Shown here piece after piece: positions 1-6,353 of a DNA stretch of 8,721 nucleotides. Made by a program: the position numbers and the translations under genes. The notes below the pieces were generated by a model. That model was given only the letters and a program-made list of their open reading frames with translations. It was not told where the DNA came from and searched no databases. Positions within the stretch are counted from its first letter, which is position 1. Each line of letters begins with the position of its first letter. Source of the stretch: VAZQ01 sp040510075 (GTDB taxonomy: Bacteria > Pseudomonadota > Alphaproteobacteria > Rhizobiales > Xanthobacteraceae); assembly GCA_040510075.1 (NCBI GenBank), contig JBEVJT010000198.1, positions 1 through 8,721 of the forward strand. Direction: 5' to 3'.

Positions 1-661
1 AGAGCGCGGATAGAAGGGAGAAACGGATCAGGGATTCGGGGTTGACGGAGCCGTCGGTGCCCACGCACAGCGCTGCATCAGCCTCGCCGCGCCGGATTGC
101 CTCCAATCCGAGCTGGATCGCACTCGCACCTGATGCACAGGCCGTCGATACCGAAATGGGCGAGCCCTTCGTCCCGAAGCGATCGGCGAGGTGGCCGGCC
201 ACGGAGCCGAGGAGGCAGCGTTCGTGGACGTCGCGAAATTGCCCCGACGCGGTTGCGCGCAAGAGATCATCGTATGCAAGGTGCGCATTTGCTCCCGCTG
301 CGGCGGCGAATGCCTCGCGATGTGGCCATTCGATCTCCACAGGTGCAACCGCCAGGAATAGGGGACCGGGGAAATTGCCCTTGCTGCCGATGCCCGATTG
401 CGCGAGTGCCTCCTCAATCACCTGCTCCGCCATGCGCTCGCCGAGCTCGGTGGAGCAGAAAGGTTCGATCTGTATGACATCGACGGTACCCGCGATGGTC
501 GTCTTGAGACCCTCATGGGGAAAGCGCCTGATGTGGCGAATGCCGGACTGTCCCGCGACGAGCCTGGTCCAATTGTCCTCTTTACCGACGCCGAGGGAGG
601 TGATCACTCCCATCCCGGTCACGACGACGACCTCCCGTTCGTTGGCGGTTTGCTCTGCCAT
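1..661 (-). CDS. fabF1XL: Beta-ketoacyl-ACP synthase, VLCFA-specific (FabF1XL-type), partial
   Basis: Condensing enzyme of the KAS II/FabF family, predicted to elongate the AcpXL-bound acyl chain toward the very-long-chain hydroxy fatty acid of lipid A. The first 220 codons are present and the gene runs off the left edge, so roughly half is visible for a family of about 400-430 residues. The N-terminus carries the KAS signature VVVTGMGVITSLG (residues 12-24). The nucleophile motif STACASGAS is at 172-180, with catalytic Cys175 (codon at 137-139). The two active-site histidines would lie beyond the edge. The ATG at 661 follows an AAGGAG ribosome binding site (668-673) at 6-base spacing. The gene starts 19 bases after fabF2XL ends, suggesting co-transcription. 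KAS family membership is certain from motifs; the XL assignment rests on the neighbouring acpXL and fabZXL. Confidence 0.88.
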   Translation of the reverse strand, partial: MAEQTANEREVVVVTGMGVITSLGVGKEDNWTRLVAGQSGIRHIRRFPHEGLKTTIAGTVDVIQIEPFCSTELGERMAEQVIEEALAQSGIGSKGNFPGPLFLAVAPVEIEWPHREAFAAAAGANAHLAYDDLLRATASGQFRDVHERCLLGSVAGHLADRFGTKGSPISVSTACASGASAIQLGLEAIRRGEADAALCVGTDGSVNPESLIRFSLLSAL

Positions 662-667
662 TGGACT

Positions 668-673
668 CTCCTT
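668..673 (-). promoter_or_regulatory. Ribosome binding site of fabF1XL
   Basis: AAGGAG on the minus strand, 6 bases before the ATG at 661. It is the clearest Shine-Dalgarno sequence in the fatty-acid cluster and fixes the fabF1XL start. The upstream genes fabZXL and fabF2XL lack such a strong site and may depend partly on translational coupling. Confidence 0.7.
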
Positions 674-680
674 CATCGCT

Positions 681-1886
681 TCACTTCACCGCCTCGACCA
701 CGGCCATGCCTTCCCCGCGCCAATGACCGACGCTTGTAACGACCATCCGGTCAAGCCCTCCTTGATGCGGTCGCTCGACCCCCGAGGAGTCCCAGGGATC
801 GAACACCTTTTCGCGGCCGAGTGCGATTGCGGCAAGCGCAATATTCATCGCGAATTGCGGCTCGAAACCGTGTCCCAGATAGCTCCCGGTGGCCCGCACG
901 GGAATCTCCGGCACGGTTTTGAGCCAGGCGCGCTCCTCGCCGGTTGCAGGTTCCGCTCCTGTTGCGCCGGAGATTATGCCTGTACTTATTTTTCTAGCGG
1001 GCGAGCCGCTTTGCGCATTCAATCCCTGCCACATGCGTGCAAGCGCCACCCTGACCGCGCCTGATCGCCGGCTCGACCGTTCGGAGAGCACTGGGCCGAG
1101 CCGCGCCAATGCTCGTGCACCGCGCGCCTGCGCATGGCTGCCGGATTCCAGCACCAGAAACGCACCTATCGAGCCGAGCGCGAGACCTGGCGCATTTTCG
1201 CGCTCCCACACGGGGCGGAACGGCACGTGCAGCAGGTGCCCGCCCGCCTCGTAAAGCACCAGCAGATCCTCGCGTTCGCCATTGTGCGAGCCGCCCACCA
1301 AGGCGAGCTCGCTCTGACCAGCCCGTATACGGGCTGACGCGATGCGCACTGCATCGCTGCCGGCGCCTTCCTCGCCCATGAAGGTCCGCGAAGATCCGGT
1401 GACGCCGTGCACGATCGAGATATTGCCGGCAAGCAGATTGGAGAGCTGAGCGAGAAACAACGTGGGACGGAGGCCGCTCATCAGAGATTCGTTGAGAAAG
1501 GCCTCGGGCTTTGGCGAGGTTGGCTTCTTTTTGAGAATGTCGAGATCGACGCTGAGGTCGCGTTCGCCCACCCCCGCGGCGACGATCATATCCGTCCGGG
1601 CAAGGAGTTCGGCGTTGTCCTTCAGACATGCGTCAGCAAGCGCGAGCCCCGCTGCATACGTGCCGATCCTCTGCCACGGCTCCATCTGGCGCTGGTCGCC
1701 TTTCTTGGGGATCTGCTTATCGAGATCGAGGGGGGCGAGCGGGTGCACGAGATAAGGCGCAAAGTGCTCGCTATCGACTTTCGTCCGCCGTTCGCACAAG
1801 CCGTCCCAGTGCACATCCGCACCTTCACCGAGGCAGGATACGATTCCGATGCCTGTGATCCAGACTTCACGAGAGTCATCAGCCAT
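681..1886 (-). CDS. fabF2XL: Degenerate beta-ketoacyl-ACP synthase homologue (FabF2XL-type)
   Basis: A 401-residue thiolase-fold protein of the KAS II/FabF family. It has a KAS-like N-terminus (VWITGIGIVSCLGEG, 8-22) and a C-terminal GSYLGHGFEPQF block (334-345) matching the family's second-histidine motif, with His339 kept. The nucleophile elbow is changed: where FabF1XL reads STACASG, this protein reads IVHGVTGSS (158-166), with no cysteine. The first-histidine motif (HGTGT in the family) reads SGATG (306-310), so that histidine also appears lost. The length is normal and the frame is intact, so this is not decay by frameshift. It overlaps fabZXL by 8 bases (the last bases of fabZXL are ATGGCTGA) and precedes fabF1XL. 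By analogy with the chain-length-factor partners of type II polyketide synthases, it may form a heterodimer with FabF1XL; that role is inference. Confidence 0.85.
   Translation of the reverse strand: MADDSREVWITGIGIVSCLGEGADVHWDGLCERRTKVDSEHFAPYLVHPLAPLDLDKQIPKKGDQRQMEPWQRIGTYAAGLALADACLKDNAELLARTDMIVAAGVGERDLSVDLDILKKKPTSPKPEAFLNESLMSGLRPTLFLAQLSNLLAGNISIVHGVTGSSRTFMGEEGAGSDAVRIASARIRAGQSELALVGGSHNGEREDLLVLYEAGGHLLHVPFRPVWERENAPGLALGSIGAFLVLESGSHAQARGARALARLGPVLSERSSRRSGAVRVALARMWQGLNAQSGSPARKISTGIISGATGAEPATGEERAWLKTVPEIPVRATGSYLGHGFEPQFAMNIALAAIALGREKVFDPWDSSGVERPHQGGLDRMVVTSVGHWRGEGMAVVEAVK
1319..1336. repeat. Perfect 18-base palindrome inside fabF2XL
   Basis: CAGCCCGTATACGGGCTG is its own reverse complement, with no loop. 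It lies inside the coding frame around the Ala-Arg-Ile-Arg-Ala stretch (residues 185-189). No function is known. It may be chance in a GC-rich coding region, or a binding site or cruciform. Confidence 0.9.
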
Positions 1887-2352
1887 GGGCGCGCGCCGCG
1901 GTCGGAAATTCGATTACCGAGGCCATCCTGTCTATGCTGGCGCGGAATTCCGCATTTGGAAATTCCACCAGACGAAACGTGATTTCCGCGTTTGCAACAA
2001 GCTTCTCGTTGACGCGGATCTCGGCCTTGGTGACCGCATAGCCCGAGCCTTGATGCAAAAGCTTGGCCGTCAGCATCAACTCCTGGCCGGGAGTAACGAA
2101 GGAGCGCAGCTTCGCTTCCTTCACCGCTGCGAAAAACGGCATCCGGGTGAATTGCGTAAGCCCGATGAGCAGCCAGCCCGAGGTCTGCGCCATGGACTCG
2201 ATGAGCAGCACGCCAGGCATGAGCGGATATCCCGGAAAGTGTCCTTCCAAGATCGTAGAAGTCTCCGGCACACGCGCCTGCGCGCGGATGGTCTCGCCTG
2301 CCAGGTCAAGCTCGACAATGCGGTCGATGAGCTGAAAATATTCGAGGCGCAT
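1879..2352 (-). CDS. fabZXL: 3-hydroxyacyl-ACP dehydratase, FabZ-type, VLCFA cluster
   Basis: A 157-residue hot-dog-fold dehydratase that removes water from 3-hydroxyacyl-ACP in the elongation cycle; here predicted to act on AcpXL-bound chains in the cytoplasm. The active-site block is intact: LEGHFPGYPLMPGVLLIESMAQ begins at residue 35, with catalytic His38 and Glu52, 14 residues apart as in characterised FabZ enzymes. The length is typical of FabZ. The ATG at 2352 lies 9 bases after the acpXL stop. No strong ribosome binding site is visible, so coupling to acpXL translation is plausible. The stop overlaps the fabF2XL start by 8 bases. The general FabZ call is secure; specificity for very long chains is inferred from position in the acpXL cluster. 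Confidence 0.92.
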   Translation of the reverse strand: MRLEYFQLIDRIVELDLAGETIRAQARVPETSTILEGHFPGYPLMPGVLLIESMAQTSGWLLIGLTQFTRMPFFAAVKEAKLRSFVTPGQELMLTAKLLHQGSGYAVTKAEIRVNEKLVANAEITFRLVEFPNAEFRASIDRMASVIEFPTAARAHG

Positions 2353-2361
2353 GCAAGCGCG

Positions 2362-2643
2362 TCAGGCGCTTTTTGCGGCAACCAGCTCATCGATGCGCGA
2401 GCACAGATTGTTCAGCTGAAAATACTGCTCGGTGCTTGCTGTGCCGTCGTTGACTTCCTGCGTCCATTGCTCGAGCGGCATCTTTATTCCGAATGCCTTG
2501 TCGATGGCGAAGGCGATGTCGAGAAAGTCGAGACTGTCGATGCCCAGATCATTGATCGCGTGGCTTTCCGGCTTGATGGTGTCGCGCGGAATATCGCAGG
2601 TCTCGGAGATGATATTGGCCACGGTGTCGAAAGTCGAAGACAT
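2362..2643 (-). CDS. acpXL: Acyl carrier protein AcpXL (very-long-chain fatty acid)
   Basis: A specialised 93-residue acyl carrier protein. In rhizobia, AcpXL carries 27-hydroxyoctacosanoate and similar chains, which LpxXL transfers to lipid A. The phosphopantetheine site DLGIDSLDFLDIAFAIDK starts at residue 32, with attachment Ser37. The family-typical WTQEVNDG (50-57) and NLCSRIDEL (79-87) regions differ from the housekeeping ACP and match AcpXL as I know it. A longer reading frame opens at a TTG at 2649, but I chose the ATG at 2643. An AGGGA ribosome binding site (2651-2655) sits 7 bases before it, and known AcpXL proteins start with a short Met-Ser/Thr-X-Thr-Phe sequence. It is the first gene of the four-gene cluster, with fabZXL following after 9 bases. 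Confidence 0.94.
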   Translation of the reverse strand: MSSTFDTVANIISETCDIPRDTIKPESHAINDLGIDSLDFLDIAFAIDKAFGIKMPLEQWTQEVNDGTASTEQYFQLNNLCSRIDELVAAKSA

Positions 2644-2705
2644 CAGCAAATCCCTGATCCATCACGCGTTTCGCAAATGGCAACGGCTGATCGTGGCACG
2701 CGGCA

Positions 2706-2718
2706 ATCACCCCGTGAT
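2706..2718. repeat. Inverted repeat in the acpXL leader (left copy)
   Basis: ATCAC-CCC-GTGAT: two perfect 5-base arms around 3 bases. It directly abuts the GC-rich hairpin at 2719-2734 and lies about 65 bases upstream of the acpXL ATG. It could be an operator half, an mRNA hairpin or chance. Confidence 0.5.
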
Positions 2719-2734
2719 GCGCCCTCCCGGGCGC
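2719..2734. repeat. GC-rich hairpin in the acpXL leader / after phnE
   Basis: GCGCCC-TCCC-GGGCGC: perfect 6-base arms with a 4-base loop, lying between the end of the phn operon and acpXL. There is no T-run on either side, so it is not a standard intrinsic terminator. It lies just downstream of the candidate acpXL promoter and would form a stem in the mRNA leader. Confidence 0.5.
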
Positions 2735-2748
2735 GAAGCCGGCAGGCC

Positions 2749-2777
2749 CGTATATCGAAGAGACCCCGCAAATTCAA
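2749..2777 (-). promoter_or_regulatory. Candidate sigma-70-type promoter of the acpXL cluster
   Basis: On the minus strand, TTGAAT (2772-2777) and TATACG (2749-2754) are separated by 17 bases. Each matches four of six consensus positions. This would start transcription near 2742, leaving a leader of about 100 bases that contains two inverted repeats. Apart from these elements and the acpXL ribosome binding site, I see nothing in the 2644-2828 gap. The consensus match is modest in GC-rich DNA, so this is tentative. Confidence 0.3.
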
Positions 2778-2828
2778 TGGCGCATGGCAGTTTCGACGGA
2801 AACCCCAACTCGATGGCAGTGCACCAAC

Positions 2829-3641
2829 TCAGATGATCCTGCCTCGAATCCAGATGGTGAGCAGTTCGGCGACAACGACGACGGCGAAGGTCACGCACAG
2901 CACCAGGCCCGCGCGGTCCCAGTAGAGATTGGAAAGCGCGGTATCGAGCGCCATGCCGAGACCGCCGCCGCCGACCAGCCCGAGCACGGCGGATTCGCGC
3001 ACGTTGATGTCCCAGCGGAATACGACGATCGACAGGAAAGCCGGCTTCACCTGCGGCCAGTAGCCTTTGAGCAGGATGCTGGCGCGACTGGCGCCGGCGG
3101 CAATCAAAGCTTCAATGGGGCCGTGCTTCGCCTCCTCGATGGCCTCGGACAGGAACTTGCCGGTGAATCCAATAGAATGCACCGCGATGGCAAGCGTACC
3201 CGCAAGCGATCCGGGTCCAAATAGCGCGACAAAGAACAGCGCCCAGACCATCGCATGCACGGACCGTGTGGCCACGAGGATGAAGCGACCGAGCGCGTTG
3301 AGCGCGAGCGATCGCGTGATGTTGCGCGCGCACATGAGTGCAACGGCACTGGCAAAGCCGACCGCGAGAATCGTCCCGAGCGTCGCAGTGTGCAGGGTCT
3401 CGATCAGCGCGGCATGAACGACCTCGGGGTACCAGGCCCAATCAATGGGCCACATGCGCGCGAAGAGATCGATCGATTGGGCTGGCGCGTCGTAAAGGAA
3501 TTCCGGAATGATCTCGATGCTCTCGAGCGACCAAACAATCGCGATCAGCACGAGGATATAGAAAACCGAGCGCACCACGCGCTCGGCTGGCGAGAAGCGA
3601 TGCCAGCTGTGCACCGGGATCGGCTCCTGAAGGGTGTTCAT
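2829..3641 (-). CDS. phnE: Phosphonate-type ABC transporter permease (second PhnE)
   Basis: A 270-residue inner-membrane permease of the PhnE family, one of two paralogous membrane subunits of the importer. Hydrophobic segments are visible near 24-40, 88-106, 118-142, 145-160, 201-222 and 243-264. The coupling loop that docks on the ATPase is EALIAAGASRASILLKGYW (177-195), followed by the family-typical GLVGGGGLG (221-229). The ATG at 3641 overlaps the upstream phnE stop by 4 bases (ATGA), a strong sign of translational coupling. It is the last gene of the phn operon; acpXL follows on the same strand after about 185 bases. It resembles but clearly differs from the first PhnE, so the pore is probably a heterodimer. 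Confidence 0.9.
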   Translation of the reverse strand: MNTLQEPIPVHSWHRFSPAERVVRSVFYILVLIAIVWSLESIEIIPEFLYDAPAQSIDLFARMWPIDWAWYPEVVHAALIETLHTATLGTILAVGFASAVALMCARNITRSLALNALGRFILVATRSVHAMVWALFFVALFGPGSLAGTLAIAVHSIGFTGKFLSEAIEEAKHGPIEALIAAGASRASILLKGYWPQVKPAFLSIVVFRWDINVRESAVLGLVGGGGLGMALDTALSNLYWDRAGLVLCVTFAVVVVAELLTIWIRGRII

Positions 3642-4441
3642 TGGAAAAGCCTGCGCATCCAGCCGGAGATCAATTCGCCGAGCATGACGAGGGCAATGAC
3701 GGCGAGCACAATGGTGAGGACAAAGTCGTAATCGAAGCGCTGAAAAGCCGTGAAGAGCGTCGCGCCGATGCCGCCGCCGCCGACCAGCCCCACGAGTGCC
3801 GAATTGCGCAAATTGGCATCAAGCTGGTAGGCGGAAAAGCCGATGAAGCGCGCCATGACCTGCGGCAACACGCTCATGATGACGACGGAAAGAAATGAAG
3901 CGCCGGTGGCCCGCACAGCTTCCACGGGCTTCATGGACATTTCCTCGACCGCTTCGGCGACCAGCTTGGAAAGAAATCCGAGCGAGGCGACGATCAAGGC
4001 CAGCGTACCGGCGAGCGCTCCGAATCCGACCGCTTTCACGAACAGTATCGCGACAATGACCGGGTGAAAGGTGCGAAAGAGCGCAATCATTCCGCGCGAG
4101 GCAAGCGCAAGCGGCACCGGCACGAGACTGCGCGCGGCGGCAAGGCCCAGGGGAAGTGACACGAGCACGCCAATGACCGTGGCGAGGATCGCGATTTGCA
4201 GGCTTTCCAGCATACCGGCGCGCAGGAGCGCCAGCTTGTCGGGCGCGAAATTCGGAGGCCACATGCGCGAGAGGAGACGTGAGCCATGCCCGAAGCCTTC
4301 GACGAAACGTGCCCAGGTGATGTCGAGGACAAAGCAGGCATAGACGACGTAGAGCGCGAGTGCAGCAAGGGCTAGGCGCGCCGGCCAATTGGGCGGGAAT
4401 GCCGCGCGGTGTGCCCGCGAGGGGCTGGGCAGTGAGCTCAT
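3638..4441 (-). CDS. phnE: Phosphonate-type ABC transporter permease (first PhnE)
   Basis: A 267-residue inner-membrane permease of the PhnE family. Hydrophobic segments appear near 21-40, 80-103, 109-130, 132-156 and 236-256. The ATPase-coupling loop is VEAVRATGASFLSVVIMSVL (173-192), with GLVGGGGIG at 218-226. The frame stays open upstream to 4534, but I chose the ATG at 4441. The phnC stop and this start share one base (TGATG), and the 31 extra residues of the long form would overlap phnC and look non-native (arginine-rich, no homologous features). The next permease overlaps its stop by 4 bases. A 19-base stretch at 3771-3789 encoding the glycine motif is identical to 2962-2980 in the second permease, reflecting shared ancestry. 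Confidence 0.9.
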   Translation of the reverse strand: MSSLPSPSRAHRAAFPPNWPARLALAALALYVVYACFVLDITWARFVEGFGHGSRLLSRMWPPNFAPDKLALLRAGMLESLQIAILATVIGVLVSLPLGLAAARSLVPVPLALASRGMIALFRTFHPVIVAILFVKAVGFGALAGTLALIVASLGFLSKLVAEAVEEMSMKPVEAVRATGASFLSVVIMSVLPQVMARFIGFSAYQLDANLRNSALVGLVGGGGIGATLFTAFQRFDYDFVLTIVLAVIALVMLGELISGWMRRLFQ

Positions 4442-5238
4442 CACTCCAGCCAGCCCTCGCCGCCGTAGATGCGCGATAGAATGGCGTGGTCGAGCGCCCG
4501 AGGTGCATCGTCGAAGACGATCTCCCCATTGCACATTCCGATCACTCGGTCGGCAAAGCGTCGCGCCAGCTCGACATTGTGGATGTTCACGATCACCGGG
4601 ATGTTGAGCTCGCGGGCCCTCCTTCTGATCAGCTCCATGATCTCCACGGATGTCTTGGGGTCGAGCGAGGAGGTGGGTTCATCGGCAAGAAGCAGCTCTG
4701 GCTCCTGCATCAACGCCCGCGCAATGCCGACGCGCTGCCGCTGACCGCCCGAAAGCTGATCGGCGCGCTCGCGCGCGAGATGCGTGAGCCCTACTGCATC
4801 GAGCAGGTGGAAGGCGCGCTCGATATCGGCGGCCGGAAAGCGGCGCAACCAGGCGCGCCACGCTCCCACGTAGCCGAGCCGGCCGCACAGGACGTTTTCC
4901 ATGACCGACAGACGCTCGACCAGATTGTACTCCTGAAACACCATGCCGATGCGCCGGCGTGCCGCGCGCAAGGCGCGACCTTTCAGCCGGGCCAAATCCT
5001 CACCGCGAAAGAGAATCTCTCCGGCAGTGGGGTCCACCAGCCGGTTGATGCAGCGGATCAGCGTCGACTTTCCGGTTCCGGAAGGTCCTACGATAGCGGT
5101 CGTGCCGTGCGCGGCCACCGACAAAGAAATGTCCTTGAGCACTGGCTGGCCGGCTCGATATTCCTTACAGAGGTGCCGGATCACCAGCGGGCAGTCGTCG
5201 AGCCTGCCCGAATGGGGCTCGATCGCGCTCTCCGTCAT
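4441..5238 (-). CDS. phnC: Phosphonate-type ABC transporter ATP-binding protein
   Basis: The 265-residue ATPase subunit that powers import through the two PhnE permeases. All nucleotide-binding motifs are intact: Walker A GPSGTGKS (51-58), Q-loop Gln102 within VFQEYNLVERLS, signature LSGGQRQR (162-169), Walker B LLLADEP (182-188), D-loop SSLDP and switch His220. The FQEYNLVERLSVMENVLCGRLG segment (from 101) is characteristic of PhnC within the large ABC ATPase family. The ATG at 5238 lies 38 bases after the phnD stop; no strong ribosome binding site is seen before it. The stop shares a base with the phnE start. The length is normal for PhnC. The ligand is not determined by this subunit. Confidence 0.94.
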   Translation of the reverse strand: MTESAIEPHSGRLDDCPLVIRHLCKEYRAGQPVLKDISLSVAAHGTTAIVGPSGTGKSTLIRCINRLVDPTAGEILFRGEDLARLKGRALRAARRRIGMVFQEYNLVERLSVMENVLCGRLGYVGAWRAWLRRFPAADIERAFHLLDAVGLTHLARERADQLSGGQRQRVGIARALMQEPELLLADEPTSSLDPKTSVEIMELIRRRARELNIPVIVNIHNVELARRFADRVIGMCNGEIVFDDAPRALDHAILSRIYGGEGWLE

Positions 5239-5276
5239 TTCGGCATCAGCGTCGCTAGGTGTGAACGCAGGCGCTC

Positions 5277-6323
5277 TTACTGTGGCTTTTGCTGTTGTTG
5301 CTGCTGTTTCTTTGCGAGCGCCTCAGCTTCGCGCTTTGTTTCCGCGTCGTAAGCCGTCTTGTTGTACGGAGTGCCAGAGCCCTCTGCGATCTCGCGCACC
5401 ACCTTCCAGTTCGTTTTATACGTGATCGGGAAAAAGCGATCGTCGCCATTGAACTCCTGCCGCATGGAAGGCGGGAAATCGAAAGCGAAGAAACAGGCTC
5501 GGGTCTTCTTCGCCAGATCCGGATGGAGGTCATGGGCGTGCGCGAAAGAGGAGGTGGGAAAAAGGGGGCTGGTATAGATGATGCGAAAATCCTCCGCCTT
5601 CAGGGTTCCGCGCGCAACCATGCGCTCGAACACGTCGGAAGCGACGCCGGCCATGTCGTAATCGCCCGAGAGCACGCCGAGGGCTGATTTGTCATGGCCG
5701 CCCGACATCAATGGCTTGTAGTCCTCGTTGGGCTTAAGCCCCTCCGGCGGATAGAGGACGATCGGGGCCAAATTGCCTGAATTGGAGGAGGGCGACGTGT
5801 GAGCTACGCGCTTGCCCTTGAGATCGGAGAGCTTCAAATAGGGGCTGTCTTGCCGCACGATGGAAATGAGATGATAACCGTGCGGCCCCTTCGCGGTACC
5901 CTTTGCGGCGAATGGCACCGCCCCTGCCATGTTCACCGCAAACCCAGTGGGGCCGGTGGAGAAGCCGGCCACATGCAGGCGTCCTGAGCGCATCGCCTCG
6001 ATTTCGGCCGAGTTCGACTGCACCGGGTAATAGACCACGCGCTTGCCGATGCATTGGGCCAGAAATTCGGTGAATGGCTTGAACACGTTCTGATAGACCG
6101 CAGGATCTTCGACAGGAGTATAGGCAAACACCAACGTTGCGGGGTCCTTCCACTTTTTCGGGTCCGACGGAACGTCGGCGACCAGGTCATTATCTTCGTC
6201 GCAGTAGAGCGTATCGAGTTGGCCGCGGTGCTTGCATTCATCCGCGCTCGCAGCGCAGGCTAGGCTCAGTACGAACGCGAGTGCCGCAAAACGCGCAAAC
6301 CACCGCCTAAGCGCCTTCATCAT
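5277..6323 (-). CDS. phnD: Phosphate/phosphite/phosphonate-binding periplasmic protein
   Basis: A 348-residue periplasmic ligand-binding protein of the PhnD family. A signal peptide spans about residues 1-27, cleaved after Ala-Ser-Ala. The family core follows: LVFAYTPVEDPAVY (64-77), the Ser-Thr phosphonate-contact motif in AGFSTGPTGFA (119-129), GYHLISIVRQDS (149-160) with a family-conserved His151, and SSNSGN (179-184). Between the signal peptide and the core is an aspartate-rich stretch (Asp42, 44, 46, 50, 54) flanked by Cys30 and Cys41. The tail has charged residues and six glutamines (340-345). GGAGGAGGAG lies directly before two adjacent ATG codons; either 6323 or 6320 could be used. 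It is the first gene of the phn operon. Whether it binds phosphonate, phosphite or another oxyanion cannot be read from the sequence. Confidence 0.93.
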   Translation of the reverse strand: MMKALRRWFARFAALAFVLSLACAASADECKHRGQLDTLYCDEDNDLVADVPSDPKKWKDPATLVFAYTPVEDPAVYQNVFKPFTEFLAQCIGKRVVYYPVQSNSAEIEAMRSGRLHVAGFSTGPTGFAVNMAGAVPFAAKGTAKGPHGYHLISIVRQDSPYLKLSDLKGKRVAHTSPSSNSGNLAPIVLYPPEGLKPNEDYKPLMSGGHDKSALGVLSGDYDMAGVASDVFERMVARGTLKAEDFRIIYTSPLFPTSSFAHAHDLHPDLAKKTRACFFAFDFPPSMRQEFNGDDRFFPITYKTNWKVVREIAEGSGTPYNKTAYDAETKREAEALAKKQQQQQQKPQ

Positions 6324-6333
6324 CTCCTCCTCC
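6324..6333 (-). promoter_or_regulatory. Strong ribosome binding site of phnD
   Basis: GGAGGAGGAG on the minus strand directly before the ATG pair at 6323 and 6320. Its overlapping GGAGG registers can serve either start. It is the strongest Shine-Dalgarno sequence in the window and fits high expression of a periplasmic binding protein. Confidence 0.75.
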
Positions 6334-6353
6334 GGCAGCGACTACGCGACCCG

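Noticed and set aside
42..1064. A 340-codon plus-strand open frame opposite the two ketoacyl synthase genes
   Set aside because: It lies antisense to fabF1XL and fabF2XL, its translation is low in recognisable motifs, and long shadow frames are common in GC-rich DNA.
2644..2649. A TTG start giving AcpXL two extra residues
   Set aside because: The ATG at 2643 has better ribosome-binding-site spacing and matches known AcpXL N-termini.
2719..2734. An intrinsic terminator after the phn operon
   Set aside because: The hairpin is only 6 base pairs and has no following T-run on the minus strand.
1849..2925. A 358-codon plus-strand open frame
   Set aside because: It crosses fabZXL, acpXL and the intergenic gap antisense to well-supported genes and shows no protein-family features.
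2962..3789. A 19-base exact repeat (2962-2980 and 3771-3789)
   Set aside because: It encodes the conserved LVGGGG motif of the two paralogous permeases and is explained by common ancestry and constraint, not by a mobile or regulatory repeat.
4442..4534. An upstream extension of the first phnE by 31 residues
   Set aside because: It would overlap phnC extensively, and the TGATG junction at 4439-4443 is a typical coupled start.
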